This document shows positions 45,905-54,704 of a stretch of 64,000 bases of DNA, in pieces. Position 1 is the first letter of the stretch. Each line of letters begins with the position of its first letter. Made by a program: the position numbers and the translations under genes. The DNA is from Alteromonas antoniana. Its GTDB lineage: Bacteria > Pseudomonadota > Gammaproteobacteria > Enterobacterales > Alteromonadaceae. Under the pieces are notes generated by a model. That model ran no database searches, was not told the DNA's origin, and saw only the letters and a program-made list of their open reading frames with translations. The stretch is from contig NZ_JAESDH010000011.1 of assembly GCF_019249295.1 (NCBI RefSeq), positions 1 to 64,000 on the forward strand. Direction: 5' to 3'.

Positions 45905-46228
45905 CTACATGTACCGACGTTTTTCAGCCAGTATGCCAAGAAGAATGAAGGCGGATACAAACCCGACACCTTGCAGGTGCCATGGAAGATATTTGATTAT
46001 GTGCAGTAAAAATGGCGCGCCATATAATGTCATCAGGCCATAACCAAAAGCGCAAAGCAGCACAAATGCGATTGTGCGAATGACAAAGTGCCAGGAAGAC
46101 ATCAGCGCTTTAGCATGTTTGTTTACTACATCGCCGTATACCACCAGAATCGTGGCCATCAGCATCAGGCTGAGTTCGGAATAATACTGGGACAGCCATT
46201 GGCTGAACTGACTAAGGGTAGCTGTCAT
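45905..46228 (-). CDS. DUF3392 membrane protein
   Basis: A 107-residue inner-membrane protein with three predicted helices (about 18-33, 47-68 and 83-100). The opening LSQFSQWLSQYYSELSLMLMATILVVYGDVVNKHAK is characteristic of DUF3392, a family of small proteins confined mostly to gammaproteobacteria. No function is known. It converges with acnA. Confidence 0.8.
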   Translation of the reverse strand: MTATLSQFSQWLSQYYSELSLMLMATILVVYGDVVNKHAKALMSSWHFVIRTIAFVLLCAFGYGLMTLYGAPFLLHIIKYLPWHLQGVGFVSAFILLGILAEKRRYM

Positions 46229-46432
46229 ACACGCTCCTACTACACGTGACTGACAACGCAGTCACAGGAAATGTCTACTCTAAGCACTGCCGGAAAAACC
46301 TGACATGCCGGGGATGAGGTGACTAGTGTAACTGCGTTTGGTAAAGCGACACAAGATATTGGCAAACGCCGTCAAAGCAATGCGCAAGCAGGCCGGTCAG
46401 CGGGGTGCTGACCGGAAATATCGTGATGCGAG

Positions 46433-47299
46433 TTACTTGCGTAGTGCGGACAGGCCGTCAAAGCCCTGGCGAATCGTGCGCAGGCGATCGTCAGTCTGGT
46501 CGCGCTCAACAAACGGAAACTCCAGTCCGGCTTTACTGGCGTGGGCAAAGATGGATTTGAAATCTATCGTGCCGGTGCCAACATCGGCGAACTCGCCCTG
46601 TGTATCCATGTCTTTAACATGCCACAGTGGGAAGCGTCCGGGATGCTGGTTGAACAGTGCAAGCGGATCCTGTTTGGCTTTCACGGTCCAGTACAGATCC
46701 AGCTCCATTTTTACGTTTTCAGCATCCGTTTCATTCAGAAGCACATCATAAGGCACTTCACCATCGCGTGTTTCAAACTCAAAATCGTGATTGTGATAGG
46801 CCAGTTGAATATCTTCTTTCTTCAGTGCCTCTCCCCAGCGATTCAGCTTTTCTGCCAGCTGATAGTAGGTGTCGATTTTAGTACCGCGCTGGGCCTCGGT
46901 CAGGTAGGGCAAAACAACATAATGATGCCCCACGGTTTTGGCATCCTCAATGATGCTGTCTAACCCTTTTTCAAACTCGGTCAGCGGAATATGTGCTGAG
47001 GGCGCTTTGAGACCGGTTTCGTTGAGTAGCTGTTTTATTTGCTTGGCGTTGTAACCAAAGTAGCCGGCAAATTCCATATCGGTATAGCCTACCGCCGAAG
47101 CCAGTTCCAGCGTGGCTGGTACGCTTATCGTCATCATGTCACGCAACGTATAAAGCTGCAGTCCGACGGGTAAGCGGGCGGTGCTTGCCGCTTTAGCCAT
47201 TCCCAGCGGAAGTGTTGCCAGAGCAAACGCTCCGGCAGTGCATTTCAGAAACTGGCGGCGAACCAGTTGGGATTTTGAACGTCCATCAAACTGCGTCAT
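46433..47299 (-). CDS. Tat-exported TIM-barrel sugar isomerase/epimerase-like protein
   Basis: A 288-residue xylose-isomerase-like TIM barrel. The N-terminus has a twin-arginine signal (VRRQFLKCTAGAFALATLPLGMAKA), so the folded protein is probably exported. Metal ligands expected for this fold can be seen: Glu/His around LAYHNHDFEFE, Asp in KMELDLYW, His in LWHVKDMD and Glu in FPFVERDQ. It overlaps the LacI-type gene by 4 nt and is cotranscribed with it. The periplasmic site fits 3-keto-sugar processing outside the cytoplasm; the actual reaction is unknown. Confidence 0.82.
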   Translation of the reverse strand: MTQFDGRSKSQLVRRQFLKCTAGAFALATLPLGMAKAASTARLPVGLQLYTLRDMMTISVPATLELASAVGYTDMEFAGYFGYNAKQIKQLLNETGLKAPSAHIPLTEFEKGLDSIIEDAKTVGHHYVVLPYLTEAQRGTKIDTYYQLAEKLNRWGEALKKEDIQLAYHNHDFEFETRDGEVPYDVLLNETDAENVKMELDLYWTVKAKQDPLALFNQHPGRFPLWHVKDMDTQGEFADVGTGTIDFKSIFAHASKAGLEFPFVERDQTDDRLRTIRQGFDGLSALRK

Positions 47300-48336
47300 T
47301 CTGCTTTCTCCTTAAGAGCGTGTTGTTGTTGCGTAACGGGAACCGGGCCGGTGCTTCTGCGAACGACCAGATCAAACGGAATAATGATTTTAGGCGCCCG
47401 GCGGGTTTTGCCATTCAGTACATCTATCAGCTGCGAGACCGCGGTGCGGCCAAACTCTTCAGCCGGTTGCGAAATCGTCGTAAGAGGCGGATCCGCATAG
47501 GCAGCAAAATCAATATCGTCAAAGCCCGCCACCGAAATATCATCAGGAATCGATAATCCGGCCTGCTTGAAGCGCTGCATTGCCCCGATGGCCGTTTCGT
47601 CGTTTTCACAGAATACGGCAGTTGGTCGCTGGGCAGCTTTTAGAATGGAAGTCGCGGCATCGAAGCCGGAACGAAGTGTAAAATCACCGGGAAACAACAA
47701 CGACTCATCGTATTGAATGTTCGCTTCGGAAAGGGCGTCTCTGTACCCGGCCAGTCGTTCACGGGTAAGCGGACTACCTTGTGGTCCTTTTATTAATGCA
47801 ATACGGGTATGGCCAAGTGACAACAGGTGTTCTGTCATTACCCTCGCTGCTGCCCGGTTATCCAGGGTAACCGTTGGGCAGGGAATGTTGTCTAAGACTT
47901 CACAGGCATTCACCATGGGAAGCAGGCCATTTGCGTTAGTCATACTGACATCAAACGGGTTGTGGGCACGTAACTGAATAAGACCGTCAGCTTGTGCTGT
48001 CTGTACCATCTTGGTGTAGTCATCCTCAATATCGCTTCGGCCCATGGTGTTCGCCAGCAAAATGGCATAGCCCTGCTCGGCTGCCGCTTCCTGCATGCCG
48101 CTGATCACCCGCGCAAAAAAGACGTTGGCAACGGTGGGTACCAGTACCACGATATTGTGTGATTTCCCCGAACGAAACTTCACCGCCATCAAATTGGGTT
48201 TATATCCGGTCGCCGCTACCGCCTCCATTACCCGTTGCCGTGTTTTCGGCGATACGCGTTGTGGCTGTTGCAGTGTTCTTGAAACCGTCGCTACCGAAAC
48301 TCCGGCGTGGTCTGCGACTTCACGAATATTGGGCAT
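47296..48336 (-). CDS. LacI-family regulator of the 3-keto-sugar locus
   Basis: A 346-residue LacI/GalR-type regulator. The headpiece is NIREVADHAGVSVATVSRTLQQPQRVSPKTRQRV, the hinge NLMAVKFRSGKSHNI, and the effector domain includes HTRIALIKGPQGSPLTRERLAGY and VAGFDDIDFAAYADPPLTTI. It is divergent from the MocA-to-DUF1080 operon and its gene is coupled to the Tat-type isomerase. Two similar dyads lie in the 280-nt divergent region (48374-48393 and 48535-48552), so autoregulation and control of the operon are likely. Confidence 0.92.
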   Translation of the reverse strand: MPNIREVADHAGVSVATVSRTLQQPQRVSPKTRQRVMEAVAATGYKPNLMAVKFRSGKSHNIVVLVPTVANVFFARVISGMQEAAAEQGYAILLANTMGRSDIEDDYTKMVQTAQADGLIQLRAHNPFDVSMTNANGLLPMVNACEVLDNIPCPTVTLDNRAAARVMTEHLLSLGHTRIALIKGPQGSPLTRERLAGYRDALSEANIQYDESLLFPGDFTLRSGFDAATSILKAAQRPTAVFCENDETAIGAMQRFKQAGLSIPDDISVAGFDDIDFAAYADPPLTTISQPAEEFGRTAVSQLIDVLNGKTRRAPKIIIPFDLVVRRSTGPVPVTQQQHALKEKAE

Positions 48337-48373
48337 AAGTGGCTAATTTCCTGTCAAATCGTCCGTGTTGATA

Positions 48374-48393
48374 AATGTAACCGTTAACATTTG
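48374..48393. promoter_or_regulatory. Candidate LacI operator near its own gene
   Basis: AAATGTAACCGTTAACATTT is an imperfect 20-bp dyad with a central CG and AATGT arms. It lies 38 nt upstream of the LacI start and shares AATGTAA(C/T)C and CATT arms with the site at 48535. Confidence 0.55.
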
Positions 48394-48522
48394 TGTAAAA
48401 ATAATACTTAAAATGACTGAAATTACCAGAAAAAAACAGCTTTTTCTTTATCTGGGGGTGGATCTTGTTACCTTAAGTTAACATTTGGCGTGGCTTAAAC
48501 GGGTAAAATGCGATGAGAGCCG

Positions 48523-48552
48523 TTGACAAGGTAAAATGTAATCCGTTACATT
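48523..48552 (+). promoter_or_regulatory. Promoter and operator of the MocA-to-DUF1080 operon
   Basis: TTGACA at 48523-48528 and TACATT at 48547-48552 are 18 bp apart. The dyad AATGTAATCCGTTACATT (48535-48552) lies in the spacer and -10, a position suited to repression. A further half-site (GTTAACATTT) is at 48477-48486. Confidence 0.55.
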
Positions 48553-48615
48553 CGAATCCAGGGTTACAATTATGCAACATTTAGCGTGCAATTCGGTCTG
48601 TAGACAGGAGCAGCC

Positions 48616-49776
48616 ATGCCAGTTATGAAAAAAATCCGGTTGGGGATGATCGGTGGTGGAGAAGGTGCCTTTATCGGCGCAGTGCATCGTCACGCAGCGG
48701 CACTCGACGGCCAGTATGAACTGGTGTGCGGGGCGTTTAGCCGGGACGAGGGCAACAATCAGCGAACCGCTGACTCTCTGAGTATTGCGCCGGACAGAGC
48801 CTACGCAAGCTGGGAAGATATGCTCGAAGCTGAAGCTGCGAAAGACGAGAACGAGCGCATGCAGGTAGTGGCGATTGTGACGCCAAACCATTTGCATGTA
48901 CCCATTTCCAAAGCCGCAATCCACTATGGCTTTCACGTGTTTTGCGAAAAACCGGCCGGCGCAAACTTCGCAGAGGTCAATGCGTTAGCGGACGCGCTGT
49001 ACGCGTCAGACTGCTTATATGGTCTGGCGCACACCTATCTGGGCTATCCCATGGTGTGGCAGGCAAAGCATATGGTTGAACAGGGCGAAATCGGTGAGGT
49101 TCGCAAAATCCTGGTCGAATATCCTCAGGGCTGGTTGTCAGCGCCTGAAGAAGCCGACAATAAACAGGCATCGTGGCGGACCGATCCGGCTCAGGCCGGC
49201 GGTAGCGGCTGCATGGGCGACATTGGTACGCATGCGTTCAGCATGGCGGAATTTGTGACCGGACACACGGTGTCTCACTTATGCGCACAAATGAATACCG
49301 TAGTGGAAAACCGTCGACTGGACGATGATGGTGCGGCGTTTTTGAAAACGACTGCGGGTGCCAGTGGCGTGCTGATTGCCAGCCAGGTTTGTGCCGGTGA
49401 AGAGAACGGTCTGAAAATTCGTGTGTATGGCGATAAAGGTGGCCTGGAATGGCGGCAAATGGAACCGAACTCACTGATTTTCCGTCCGGTTGGTGCACCC
49501 TATCAGGTGCTGCGAGCCGGGCTTGGACAGCCGGGTTTATGTGACGAAGCGATAAGTCGCTGTCGTATTCCAGGCGGGCACCCTGAGGGGTATCTGGAGG
49601 CCATGGCAAACCTGTACACGTCATTTGCCAAAGCCGTGAGAAACGGTGACAAGCACACCGCTGATGGCGTTCCGGGCATTGTATATGGTCAGCGCGGTAT
49701 GGCGTTTATCGAGACCATGGTAGAGAGCGGCGCCAGCGACACCAAATGGCTGCCGGTTCCCGGCCCGCAACTGTAA
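48616..49776 (+). CDS. Gfo/Idh/MocA-family oxidoreductase
   Basis: A 386-residue NAD(P)-dependent dehydrogenase. The Rossmann domain has GMIGGGEGAFIGAVHRHAA and the hallmark EKPAG motif (FCEKPAGANFAEV); the C-terminal substrate domain has GDIGTHAFSMAEF with the usual catalytic His. Relatives oxidise or reduce sugar hydroxyls or keto groups, including at C3. In this operon it could reduce a 3-keto-sugar to the free sugar or oxidise the opposite way. AGGAG precedes the ATG. The isomerase follows after 15 nt. Confidence 0.88.
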   Translation: MPVMKKIRLGMIGGGEGAFIGAVHRHAAALDGQYELVCGAFSRDEGNNQRTADSLSIAPDRAYASWEDMLEAEAAKDENERMQVVAIVTPNHLHVPISKAAIHYGFHVFCEKPAGANFAEVNALADALYASDCLYGLAHTYLGYPMVWQAKHMVEQGEIGEVRKILVEYPQGWLSAPEEADNKQASWRTDPAQAGGSGCMGDIGTHAFSMAEFVTGHTVSHLCAQMNTVVENRRLDDDGAAFLKTTAGASGVLIASQVCAGEENGLKIRVYGDKGGLEWRQMEPNSLIFRPVGAPYQVLRAGLGQPGLCDEAISRCRIPGGHPEGYLEAMANLYTSFAKAVRNGDKHTADGVPGIVYGQRGMAFIETMVESGASDTKWLPVPGPQL

Positions 49777-49791
49777 AGTAAGGAGCGAAAG

Positions 49792-50847
49792 ATGACAGCA
49801 ATTAAAGGTCCGGCCATATTTCTGGCACAGTTTGCAGGCGATGAAGCGCCTTTCGATACCCTTACCGGTATGGCTGAATGGGCAGCAGGATTAGGTTATA
49901 AGGGCATTCAGGTGCCAACCGGCCCCTCACTGTTCGATTTAGAGAAAGCGGCAGAAAGCCAGGAGTACTGCGATAACATCAAGGCCGACTGTGAAAAGGC
50001 GGGCGTACAGATAACCGAGCTTTCCACACACTTGCAGGGCCAGTTGGTCGCCGTGCATCCGGCCTATGATGAATTGTTCGATGGATTTGCACCCGAGGAG
50101 GTGCGTGGCAACCCTGACGCGCGCACCAAGTGGGCTGTGAATCAGCTGAAATGCGCGGCGAAGGCCAGTCAGCGACTGGGGCTGAAATCCCATGCGACAT
50201 TTTCAGGGGCGCTAATGTGGCACCTGGTGTATCCGTGGCCGCAACGTCCGCCGGGTCTGGTTGAGCAAGGCTTCAAAGAACTGGCGTCACGCTGGCTACC
50301 GATTCTGGATGCCTTCGAAGAGGCAGGCGTAGACGTATGCTATGAGCTTCATCCGGGGGAAGACCTGCATGACGGTATCAGCTTTGAGCAGTTTCTTGAT
50401 GCGGTTGATCATCACCCGCGCGCAAACATTCTTTACGATCCCAGCCACTTTGTGCTGCAGCAACTGGATTATCTGGACTTTATCGATCGTTATCACGACC
50501 GTATTAAAGCCTTCCATGTGAAAGATGCAGAGTTCAATCCTACCGGTCGTGCCGGTGTCTATGGCGGCTACCAGGACTGGGTAAATCGTCCGGGACGCTT
50601 TCGTTCACTGGGCGATGGACAGGTCGATTTCAGAGGCATATTCAGCAAGCTGACCCAATATGGGTTCGATGGCTGGGCGGTGCTGGAATGGGAGTGCTGT
50701 CTGAAAGATTCCGCACAGGGTGCCGCAGAAGGCGCTCCCTTTATTGCCGATCATATTATTCAGCGCGCTGGTAAAGCCTTTGATGATTTTGCCGGAGCGC
50801 AAAGCAGTGAATCGCGTAATCGCCGGATCCTTGGTCTTAAAGACTAA
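49792..50847 (+). CDS. Cytoplasmic TIM-barrel sugar isomerase/epimerase-like protein
   Basis: A 351-residue xylose-isomerase-like protein with no signal peptide. Metal-binding residues appear in order: Glu in VCYELHPGEDLHDG, Asp in NILYDPSHFVLQ, His in IKAFHVKDAEFNPTG and Glu in AVLEWECC. These fit the sugar phosphate isomerase/epimerase family. It lies between the MocA enzyme and the permease, so it likely acts on the sugar that the MocA enzyme produces or uses. AAGGAG is seen before the ATG. Confidence 0.87.
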   Translation: MTAIKGPAIFLAQFAGDEAPFDTLTGMAEWAAGLGYKGIQVPTGPSLFDLEKAAESQEYCDNIKADCEKAGVQITELSTHLQGQLVAVHPAYDELFDGFAPEEVRGNPDARTKWAVNQLKCAAKASQRLGLKSHATFSGALMWHLVYPWPQRPPGLVEQGFKELASRWLPILDAFEEAGVDVCYELHPGEDLHDGISFEQFLDAVDHHPRANILYDPSHFVLQQLDYLDFIDRYHDRIKAFHVKDAEFNPTGRAGVYGGYQDWVNRPGRFRSLGDGQVDFRGIFSKLTQYGFDGWAVLEWECCLKDSAQGAAEGAPFIADHIIQRAGKAFDDFAGAQSSESRNRRILGLKD

Positions 50848-50883
50848 GCGCGACATACCGGGTAAAGAAGGATAACAAGCACA

Positions 50884-52101
50884 ATGATTACCTTACGTCT
50901 CAGCATCATGATGTTTCTTCAGTTTTTTATCTGGGGAGGCTGGTTTGTCACATTAGGCACCTATCTGGCGAATACCCTGTCGGCGTCAGGCGGACAGGTG
51001 GGAATGGCCTTTTCTACCCAGTCGTGGGGGGCGATTATCGCGCCTTTCATTATCGGGCTGATAGCCGACCGCTATTTCAACGCTGAACGTATTCTGGGCG
51101 TGCTGCATTTACTGGGCGCGGCACTGATGTACATGTTGTATCAGGCACAGGATTTCTCGCAGTTTTATCCGTTTGTGCTGGGTTACATGATTGCCTACAT
51201 GCCAACACTGGCGCTGGTGAATTCGGTCTCGTTCGGACAAATGCAGGATCCGTCGAAAGAGTTTGGAAAAATTCGGGTCTGGGGCACCATCGGCTGGATT
51301 GTTGCTGGCCTGGTGATCAGCTACGTATTCTCATGGGATTCCAGTTCAGGCATCGCTGATGGCATGCTGCGCAATACCTTTATGCTCTGCGCTATCGCGT
51401 CACTGGCGCTGGGGTTATTCAGCTTTACATTGCCAGCCACGCCGCCAAAAGGCGCGGGTGAGAAAACCGGCGTGAAAGACGTACTGGGTATTGATGCGCT
51501 GGCCATGCTGAAAGACCGTAACTTCCTGGTGTTCTTCCTGTCTTCAGTGCTGATTTGTATTCCGCTGGCTTTTTATTATCAAAACGCCAACCCGTTTCTT
51601 ACCGAGATTGGGGTGGAGAATGCAACCGGGAAGATGACACTCGGCCAGGTATCTGAAGTGCTGTTCATGTTGCTGTTGCCTGTGTTTCTGAATCGTTTCG
51701 GCATCAAACTCACCCTGCTGATTGGTATGGCAGCATGGGTACTCAGGTATGTGTTGTTTGCCTACGGCAACGCCGATGAAGGCATAGCTCTACTGATTAT
51801 CGGTATCGCCTTACACGGCATTTGCTACGACTTCTTCTTTGTCTCGGGGCAAATTTATACCGATGCCAAAGCGTCACCGAAAATCAAAAGTGCAGCCCAG
51901 GGCCTTATCACGCTGGCCACCTACGGCGTTGGTATGCTTATCGGTTTTTGGGTGGCCGGACAAATTACCGATGCTTATGCGCTGGATACCGGCCACAGTT
52001 GGGCAGATATCTGGATGTTCCCTGCAGGCTTTGCTGCCGTCGTGCTGGTGTTGTTCCTGCTGCTGTTCAAAGGCGAGAAGGTGAGCACCGATGCAGGATA
52101 A
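50884..52101 (+). CDS. MFS permease of the nucleoside:H+ symporter type
   Basis: A 405-residue permease with twelve predicted helices. The beginning (LRLSIMMFLQFFIWGGWFVTLGTYL), IGLIADRYFNAERILGVLHLLGA and GKIRVWGTIGWIVAGL are typical of the NHS (NupG/XapB) family. In Bacteroidota and other bacteria such permeases are often found next to MocA and isomerase genes and probably carry sugars rather than nucleosides. It should import the product of the periplasmic steps. It overlaps the next gene by 11 nt. Confidence 0.87.
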   Translation: MITLRLSIMMFLQFFIWGGWFVTLGTYLANTLSASGGQVGMAFSTQSWGAIIAPFIIGLIADRYFNAERILGVLHLLGAALMYMLYQAQDFSQFYPFVLGYMIAYMPTLALVNSVSFGQMQDPSKEFGKIRVWGTIGWIVAGLVISYVFSWDSSSGIADGMLRNTFMLCAIASLALGLFSFTLPATPPKGAGEKTGVKDVLGIDALAMLKDRNFLVFFLSSVLICIPLAFYYQNANPFLTEIGVENATGKMTLGQVSEVLFMLLLPVFLNRFGIKLTLLIGMAAWVLRYVLFAYGNADEGIALLIIGIALHGICYDFFFVSGQIYTDAKASPKIKSAAQGLITLATYGVGMLIGFWVAGQITDAYALDTGHSWADIWMFPAGFAAVVLVLFLLLFKGEKVSTDAG

Positions 52102-52978
52102 AACCCGTCGCAATATTCTTAAAGGCATGGCAGTGGCCGGTGCCGGCGTCTTGTCATGGAAAAGCAGTGCAGGAGCCAGAATGACAGTAGATTCAGGAAG
52201 CGCACTCAAAGGTAATGTGAATCACTCAGTGAGCCGCTGGACCTACGGCCATCTGTCGATAGAGCAGCTTTGTCAGCTGGTCAAAGAGTTGGGCTTTGCG
52301 GCGATTGATTTGGTGGGGCCGGAAGACTGGCCGGTGCTGAAAAAATACGGCATTGATTCCTCTATGTGTAACGGTGCGGAAATCAGTCTTGAAGACGGCT
52401 TTATTCACCGTGAATTACACGATGAGCTGGAAGCCCGCTACCTCAAACATATAGAGCTGGTCGCGGAGGCAGGATATCGCAATCTGATTTGCTTCAGCGG
52501 CAATGCCCGGGGGATGGATCGCAAAACCGGTCTGAAAAACGCCGTGGATGGCTTATCGCGCATTCTGCCGCACGCTGAAAAGCACAACGTGACGATCCAG
52601 ATGGAGTTGTTTAACAGCAAAATCGATCATCCTGACTATATGGCTGATAACTCAGCCTGGGGTGTCGAGTTGTGTCGGGCATTAGGGTCTGACAACTTCA
52701 AGCTGCTTTATGACATTTATCATATGCAAATTAACGAAGGGGATGTCATCCGTACTATTCGCGACTACCACCCCTATTTCGGCCATTACCACACCGCGGG
52801 TGTGCCTGGCAGAAATGAAATTGATCACACCCAGGAGCTATATTATCCGGCTATCGCACAGGCCATTATGGATACCGGCTTCAAGGGTTATCTGGCACAG
52901 GAATTTATTCCCACGCCAGAATCCAATGCGGGCAAAAATGAATCCCTGAGAAAGGCGATTCAGATTTGTGACGTGTAA
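52091..52978 (+). CDS. Tat-exported hydroxypyruvate-isomerase-like TIM barrel
   Basis: A 295-residue protein with a twin-arginine signal (MQDKTRRNILKGMAVAGAGV). The barrel carries Glu in TIQMELFNSK, Asp and His in KLLYDIYHMQINEGD, GHYHTAGVPGRNEID and Glu in YLAQEFIP, the pattern of hydroxypyruvate isomerase-like enzymes. Export makes a classic hydroxypyruvate isomerase role unlikely; a periplasmic keto-sugar isomerase or lyase is a better guess. It overlaps the permease gene and precedes the GMC oxidoreductase. Confidence 0.83.
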   Translation: MQDKTRRNILKGMAVAGAGVLSWKSSAGARMTVDSGSALKGNVNHSVSRWTYGHLSIEQLCQLVKELGFAAIDLVGPEDWPVLKKYGIDSSMCNGAEISLEDGFIHRELHDELEARYLKHIELVAEAGYRNLICFSGNARGMDRKTGLKNAVDGLSRILPHAEKHNVTIQMELFNSKIDHPDYMADNSAWGVELCRALGSDNFKLLYDIYHMQINEGDVIRTIRDYHPYFGHYHTAGVPGRNEIDHTQELYYPAIAQAIMDTGFKGYLAQEFIPTPESNAGKNESLRKAIQICDV

Positions 52979-53018
52979 GTAATGACGCCACTCAACGTAG
53001 TGCTGAAGGGGATAAAGC

Positions 53019-54704
53019 ATGGCGAGTAATAATTACGATGCAATTGTCGTGGGTTCGGGGATAAGCGGCGGTTGGGCTGCAAAAGAACTCACGGAGAAAG
53101 GCCTGAAAGTACTGATGCTGGAACGGGGCAAGAATATTGAGCATATCAAGGACTATGATAATGCGCATAAAGAAGCCTGGGATTATCCACATCGTGATAT
53201 GCCGACGCAGCTTATGAAAGAGCAGTATCCGGTGCTTAAGCGTGACTATCCACTTAACGAGTCTACATTTGGAATGTGGGCGAATGAGAAAGATAACCCT
53301 TACGTCGAAGACAAGCGCTTTGACTGGTACCGGGGCTACCACGTTGGGGGCCGCTCGCTGCTGTGGGGCCGCCAGAGTTATCGTTTGAACAAAGACGACT
53401 TTGAAGCAAATGGTCGCGAGGGCGTTGGCGTAGACTGGCCTATCCGCTATGAAGATGTTGAACCCTGGTACGATTATGTTGAACGCTTTGCCGGGATCAG
53501 CGGCAACCGCGATGGACTGGACGTGCTGCCGGACGGGCAGTTCCAGCCCGCGATTCAGTTAAACTGCGTAGAGAAAGATGTCGCCGCCCGCGTGCAAAAA
53601 GCGTTTAAAGGCAGCCGGCATATTATCTCAGGCCGAACGTCAAATATGACTCAGCCTAAGCCTGAGCAGGGCCGGGCAAACTGTCAGTACCGCAACAAAT
53701 GTTGGCTGGGCTGCCCGTATGGTGGCTATTTCAGTACCCAGTCTTCGACACTGCCGATGGCAATGAAAACCGGTAACCTGACATTGCGACCTTTCTCCAT
53801 CGTAAAAGAAATTCTGTACGATAAGGACCGCAAGCGCGCAACAGGCGTGGAAATTATTGATGCCGAAACCAATGAGACCTATGTATTCAACGCCAAAATT
53901 GTGTTTGTGAATGCATCGGCCTTTAATTCTGCCTGGCTACTCATGAACTCGGCCACTGACGTCTGGGAAGGCGGCTTGGGAAGCAGTTCCGGCGAGCTTG
54001 GGCATAACGTCATGGATCACCACTTCCGCGTCGGCGCGTCTGCTGAAGTCGAGGGGTACGATGATAAATATTACTATGGCCGTCGCCCATCAGGATTTTA
54101 CGTGCCCCGCTTCCGCAACTGGGGCGGTGATAAGCGTGATTATCTGCGCGGGTTTGGTTATCAGGGCTCAGCCAGCCGTCAGGGCTGGCGGCGGGATATC
54201 GCTGAGCTGGGCATTGGGGCAGATCTTAAAGATGCCATTAGTGAACCGGGCCACTGGCAAATTGGTATGACCGCATTTGGTGAAATGCTGCCGCACCACG
54301 ACAACCGTATCTATCTGAATAAACAGGTGACGGACAAATGGGGCCTGCCTGTGCTTGCCATGGACGTAGAAATTCGCGAAAACGAAATGCGCATGCGTAA
54401 AGACATGAAGCAGGATGCGGTGGATATGTTCGAAGCTGCCGGCCTCAAAAACGTCCATGGCTTTGAGGCGGACTATGCGCCGGGCATGGGGATCCACGAA
54501 ATGGGCACTGCCCGCATGGGGCGTGACCCGAAATCATCAGTCCTGAACAAGCACAACCAGGTGTGGGATGCGCCAAATGTGTACGTGACTGACGGTGCCT
54601 GTATGACATCGGCATCGTGTGTGAACCCGTCGCTGACGTACATGGCGCTGACAGCGCGAGCTGCACATCATGCGGTTGAAGAACTGAAGCGGGGGAATCT
54701 GTAA
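53019..54704 (+). CDS. GMC oxidoreductase, sugar 3-dehydrogenase-like large subunit
   Basis: A 561-residue FAD-dependent GMC enzyme. The FAD fold starts DAIVVGSGISGGWAAKELTEKG. The catalytic His is expected in GIHEMGTARMG and the partner Asn in ASCVNPSLTYMAL. Cys222, Cys228 and Cys232 (C-x5-C-x3-C) match three of the four cysteines known to hold a 3Fe-4S cluster in FAD glucose dehydrogenase of Burkholderia, which has a neighbouring fourth Cys that I do not see here. Paired with the following small subunit it resembles glucoside 3-dehydrogenases, which oxidise C3 of glucose units in the periplasm. It has no signal of its own, so it would be exported bound to the Tat-bearing small subunit. Confidence 0.88.
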   Translation: MASNNYDAIVVGSGISGGWAAKELTEKGLKVLMLERGKNIEHIKDYDNAHKEAWDYPHRDMPTQLMKEQYPVLKRDYPLNESTFGMWANEKDNPYVEDKRFDWYRGYHVGGRSLLWGRQSYRLNKDDFEANGREGVGVDWPIRYEDVEPWYDYVERFAGISGNRDGLDVLPDGQFQPAIQLNCVEKDVAARVQKAFKGSRHIISGRTSNMTQPKPEQGRANCQYRNKCWLGCPYGGYFSTQSSTLPMAMKTGNLTLRPFSIVKEILYDKDRKRATGVEIIDAETNETYVFNAKIVFVNASAFNSAWLLMNSATDVWEGGLGSSSGELGHNVMDHHFRVGASAEVEGYDDKYYYGRRPSGFYVPRFRNWGGDKRDYLRGFGYQGSASRQGWRRDIAELGIGADLKDAISEPGHWQIGMTAFGEMLPHHDNRIYLNKQVTDKWGLPVLAMDVEIRENEMRMRKDMKQDAVDMFEAAGLKNVHGFEADYAPGMGIHEMGTARMGRDPKSSVLNKHNQVWDAPNVYVTDGACMTSASCVNPSLTYMALTARAAHHAVEELKRGNL

